Part shown: positions 6,099 through 6,448 of the stretch, piece after piece
Numbering within the stretch: the stretch's first letter is position 1
Layout: each line of letters starts with the position of its first letter
Assembly: GCA_031279615.1 (NCBI GenBank)
Contig: JAITIE010000132.1
Location: forward strand, 1-6,448
Source of the DNA: Candidatus Margulisiibacteriota bacterium
GTDB lineage: Bacteria > Margulisbacteria > Termititenacia > Termititenacales > Termititenacaceae
Length of the DNA stretch: 6,448 nt
Direction: 5' to 3'
The notes under the pieces: model-generated
Database searches by the model: none
The model's input: only the letters and a program-made list of their open reading frames with translations
What the model was told of the DNA's origin: nothing
Translations under genes and position numbers: made by a program

Positions 6099-6120
6099 CG
6101 TTTCGCAATACTTGACGCAT
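6099..6120 (-). repeat. VKY-type repeat unit B
   Basis: On the minus strand: ATG, one base, GTC AAG TAT, six bases TGCGAA, then ACG. It is 2 bp shorter between ATG and GTC than units A, C and D, so its ATG is out of frame with VKYCET. It is 87 bp from unit A in the same orientation, and the two agree at 15 of 19 aligned positions (6098-6116 against 6185-6203). Confidence 0.6.
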
Positions 6121-6148
6121 GTCTGATAGTGTTGAAGCAGGATTTGTA

Positions 6149-6169
6149 ATGGTTAACTGTATTGAGCAA
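6149..6169 (+). repeat. Possible divergent repeat unit F
   Basis: ATG GTT AAC TGT, six bases ATTGAG, then CAA; as codons MVNCIEQ. It has the spacing of the VKY units, but Tyr is replaced by Cys and ACG is lost. AGGA lies 6 nt before the ATG. The frame continues to TAA at 6200-6202. It extends upstream to another ATG at 6119, giving 27 codons. Confidence 0.3.
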
Positions 6170-6185
6170 TGCTTAATAGGAGCGC

Positions 6186-6209
6186 CGTTTGCCGATACTT
6201 AACTTGCAT
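6186..6209 (-). repeat. VKY-type repeat unit A
   Basis: On the minus strand: ATG CAA, GTT AAG TAT, six bases CGGCAA, then ACG; as codons MQVKYRQT. The frame runs 18 codons to TAA (6155 to 6153). AAGTTAAGTAT is shared exactly with unit D in the opposite orientation. Confidence 0.65.
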
Positions 6210-6263
6210 CAACACGGTTGTTAATGGGAGCTTATAATTAAATATTCAGTTGCGGCAATGTAC

Positions 6264-6284
6264 AGCAATGTTACACTTTACCAT
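6264..6284 (-). repeat. Possible divergent repeat unit I
   Basis: On the minus strand: ATG, GTA AAG TGT, six bases AACATT, then GCT; as codons MVKCNIA. Spacing matches the family and the Tyr-to-Cys change is shared with unit F. Support from sequence identity alone is weak. Confidence 0.3.
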
Positions 6285-6314
6285 TATTGACAGCGGTTAG
6301 TTAGTATTTAAATG

Positions 6315-6341
6315 CGTTTCCCTGTAATTAACGGCTGACAT
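6315..6341 (-). repeat. VKY-type repeat unit E
   Basis: On the minus strand: ATG TCA GCC, GTT AAT TAC, six bases AGGGAA, then ACG; as codons MSAVNYRET. Relative to units A, C and D, the GTT AAG TAT core differs only at two third codon positions. One extra codon separates ATG from GTT. The frame ends at TAA 6299-6297. Confidence 0.5.
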
Positions 6342-6414
6342 CTAGTATTTTAAAAAGCGTGGATTTTTCATTAGCGCTTAACTCTTTTAGGCAGCCAGGC
6401 CGCAAAGCCCCCAG

Positions 6415-6438
6415 ATGAAAGTTAAGTATTCTTTTACG
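6415..6438 (+). repeat. VKY-type repeat unit D
   Basis: ATG AAA, GTT AAG TAT, six bases TCTTTT, then ACG; as codons MKVKYSFT. The frame stays open to the window edge (MKVKYSFTQKK), so it could be the start of a real gene beyond 6448. There is no Shine-Dalgarno sequence before it. Confidence 0.6.
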
Positions 6439-6446
6439 CAAAAGAA
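6429..6446. repeat. 7-bp inverted repeat at the window end
   Basis: TTCTTTT and AAAAGAA flank ACGC. The stem is AT-rich and perfect, and it overlaps the variable part of unit D. It could be a weak hairpin; what follows lies outside the window. Confidence 0.35.
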
Positions 6447-6448
6447 GC

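Larger units (their letters stand above)
5866..6448. other. 583-bp tail without ordinary genes, TTAA-rich and repeat-bearing
   Basis: No open frame of normal length exists here on either strand. The longest ATG-started frames I found are two of 27 codons. I count 17 TTAA tetramers in 583 bp, against 6 in the preceding 1472 bp of coding sequence (4394-5865), and the tract is clearly AT-richer. It holds several copies of an ATG/GTYAAGTAT/ACG element in both orientations, short dyads, and two DnaA-box-like sites. I see no tRNA, rRNA, tmRNA, RNase P or SRP RNA signature. Confidence 0.7.

Noticed and set aside
6209..6238. TATAAT at 6233-6238 as a rightward promoter.
   Set aside because: The only -35 in range is TCAACA at 18 bp, which is weak. 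The region is AT-rich enough for chance TATAAT, and no gene follows within the window.
6287..6315. TTGACA at 6287-6292 as a rightward promoter.
   Set aside because: No acceptable -10 lies 16-18 bp downstream; the best hexamer, TAAATG, matches only three of six positions.
6389..6425. CGCAAAGCC at 6400-6409 resembles the core of the class I cyclic-di-GMP riboswitch.
   Set aside because: The GNRA-capped upstream helix, the downstream receptor and the second helix are not present. An eight- or nine-base match is not enough.
6197..6427. ACTTAAC (6197-6203), GCTTAAC (6376-6382) and GTTAAGT (5952, 6421) fit the RYYYAAC / GTTRRRY core sites of integron attC recombination sites.
   Set aside because: The pairs are either too close (about 52 bp) or too far apart (about 230 bp). 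The inner arms do not pair convincingly, no integrase or ordinary cassette genes are seen, and the sites occur in both orientations as part of the longer ATG...ACG units.
5866..6448. A single decayed protein gene or a known structural RNA filling the tail.
   Set aside because: No frame gives a recognisable family when read across stops, and motifs of tmRNA, RNase P RNA, SRP RNA and tRNA are absent. Decay of an unknown gene cannot be excluded.

Overview
The window is bacterial: densely packed genes, 4-bp ATGA/GTGA overlaps between neighbouring frames, sigma70-type promoters and Shine-Dalgarno (SD) sites. I cannot name the phylum. Dihydroorotase is the long class I form of Bacillus/Thermus-like lineages, not the short class II enzyme of enterics. 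The toxin-antitoxin pair nevertheless resembles the enteric VapBC pair.

Layout. (1) Positions 1-298: a compact divergent switch. A small XRE-family regulator runs rightward at 92. A second gene starts at 13 and runs leftward off the window edge, and only four codons are visible. Between them lie a strong leftward promoter and two copies of the dyad CTCTA-N4-TAGAG. (2) Positions 331-959, minus strand: vapC preceded by vapB. Their promoter lies across the carA stop codon, with a GTATATAC double operator over the -10. (3) Positions 1009-4327, minus strand: the pyrimidine operon pyrB-pyrC-carA, translationally coupled throughout, with a near-consensus promoter at 4354-4382. carB is absent; vapBC sits where carB often follows carA. 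pyrB appears to lack an AUG/GUG/UUG start in the right place. (4) Positions 4394-5865, plus strand: two overlapping genes of unknown function. One encodes a membrane-anchored protein with a TPR-like segment, the other a small secreted protein. (5) Positions 5866-6448: 583 bp without any ordinary gene. It is AT-rich and very rich in TTAA. It contains at least five copies, in both orientations, of a patterned element: ATG, then GTY AAG/T TAY, then six variable bases, then ACG. Read as codons this is M-x-V-K/N-Y-x-Q/E/K-T.

How the genes work together. The pyr genes carry out early de novo pyrimidine synthesis: carbamoyl phosphate (with an unlinked CarB), carbamoyl aspartate, then dihydroorotate. 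VapBC is an autonomous, autoregulated module placed directly behind that operon. The XRE protein probably represses its divergent neighbour and itself through the paired dyads. The repeat-bearing tail is the least explained part and the best candidate for something undescribed.
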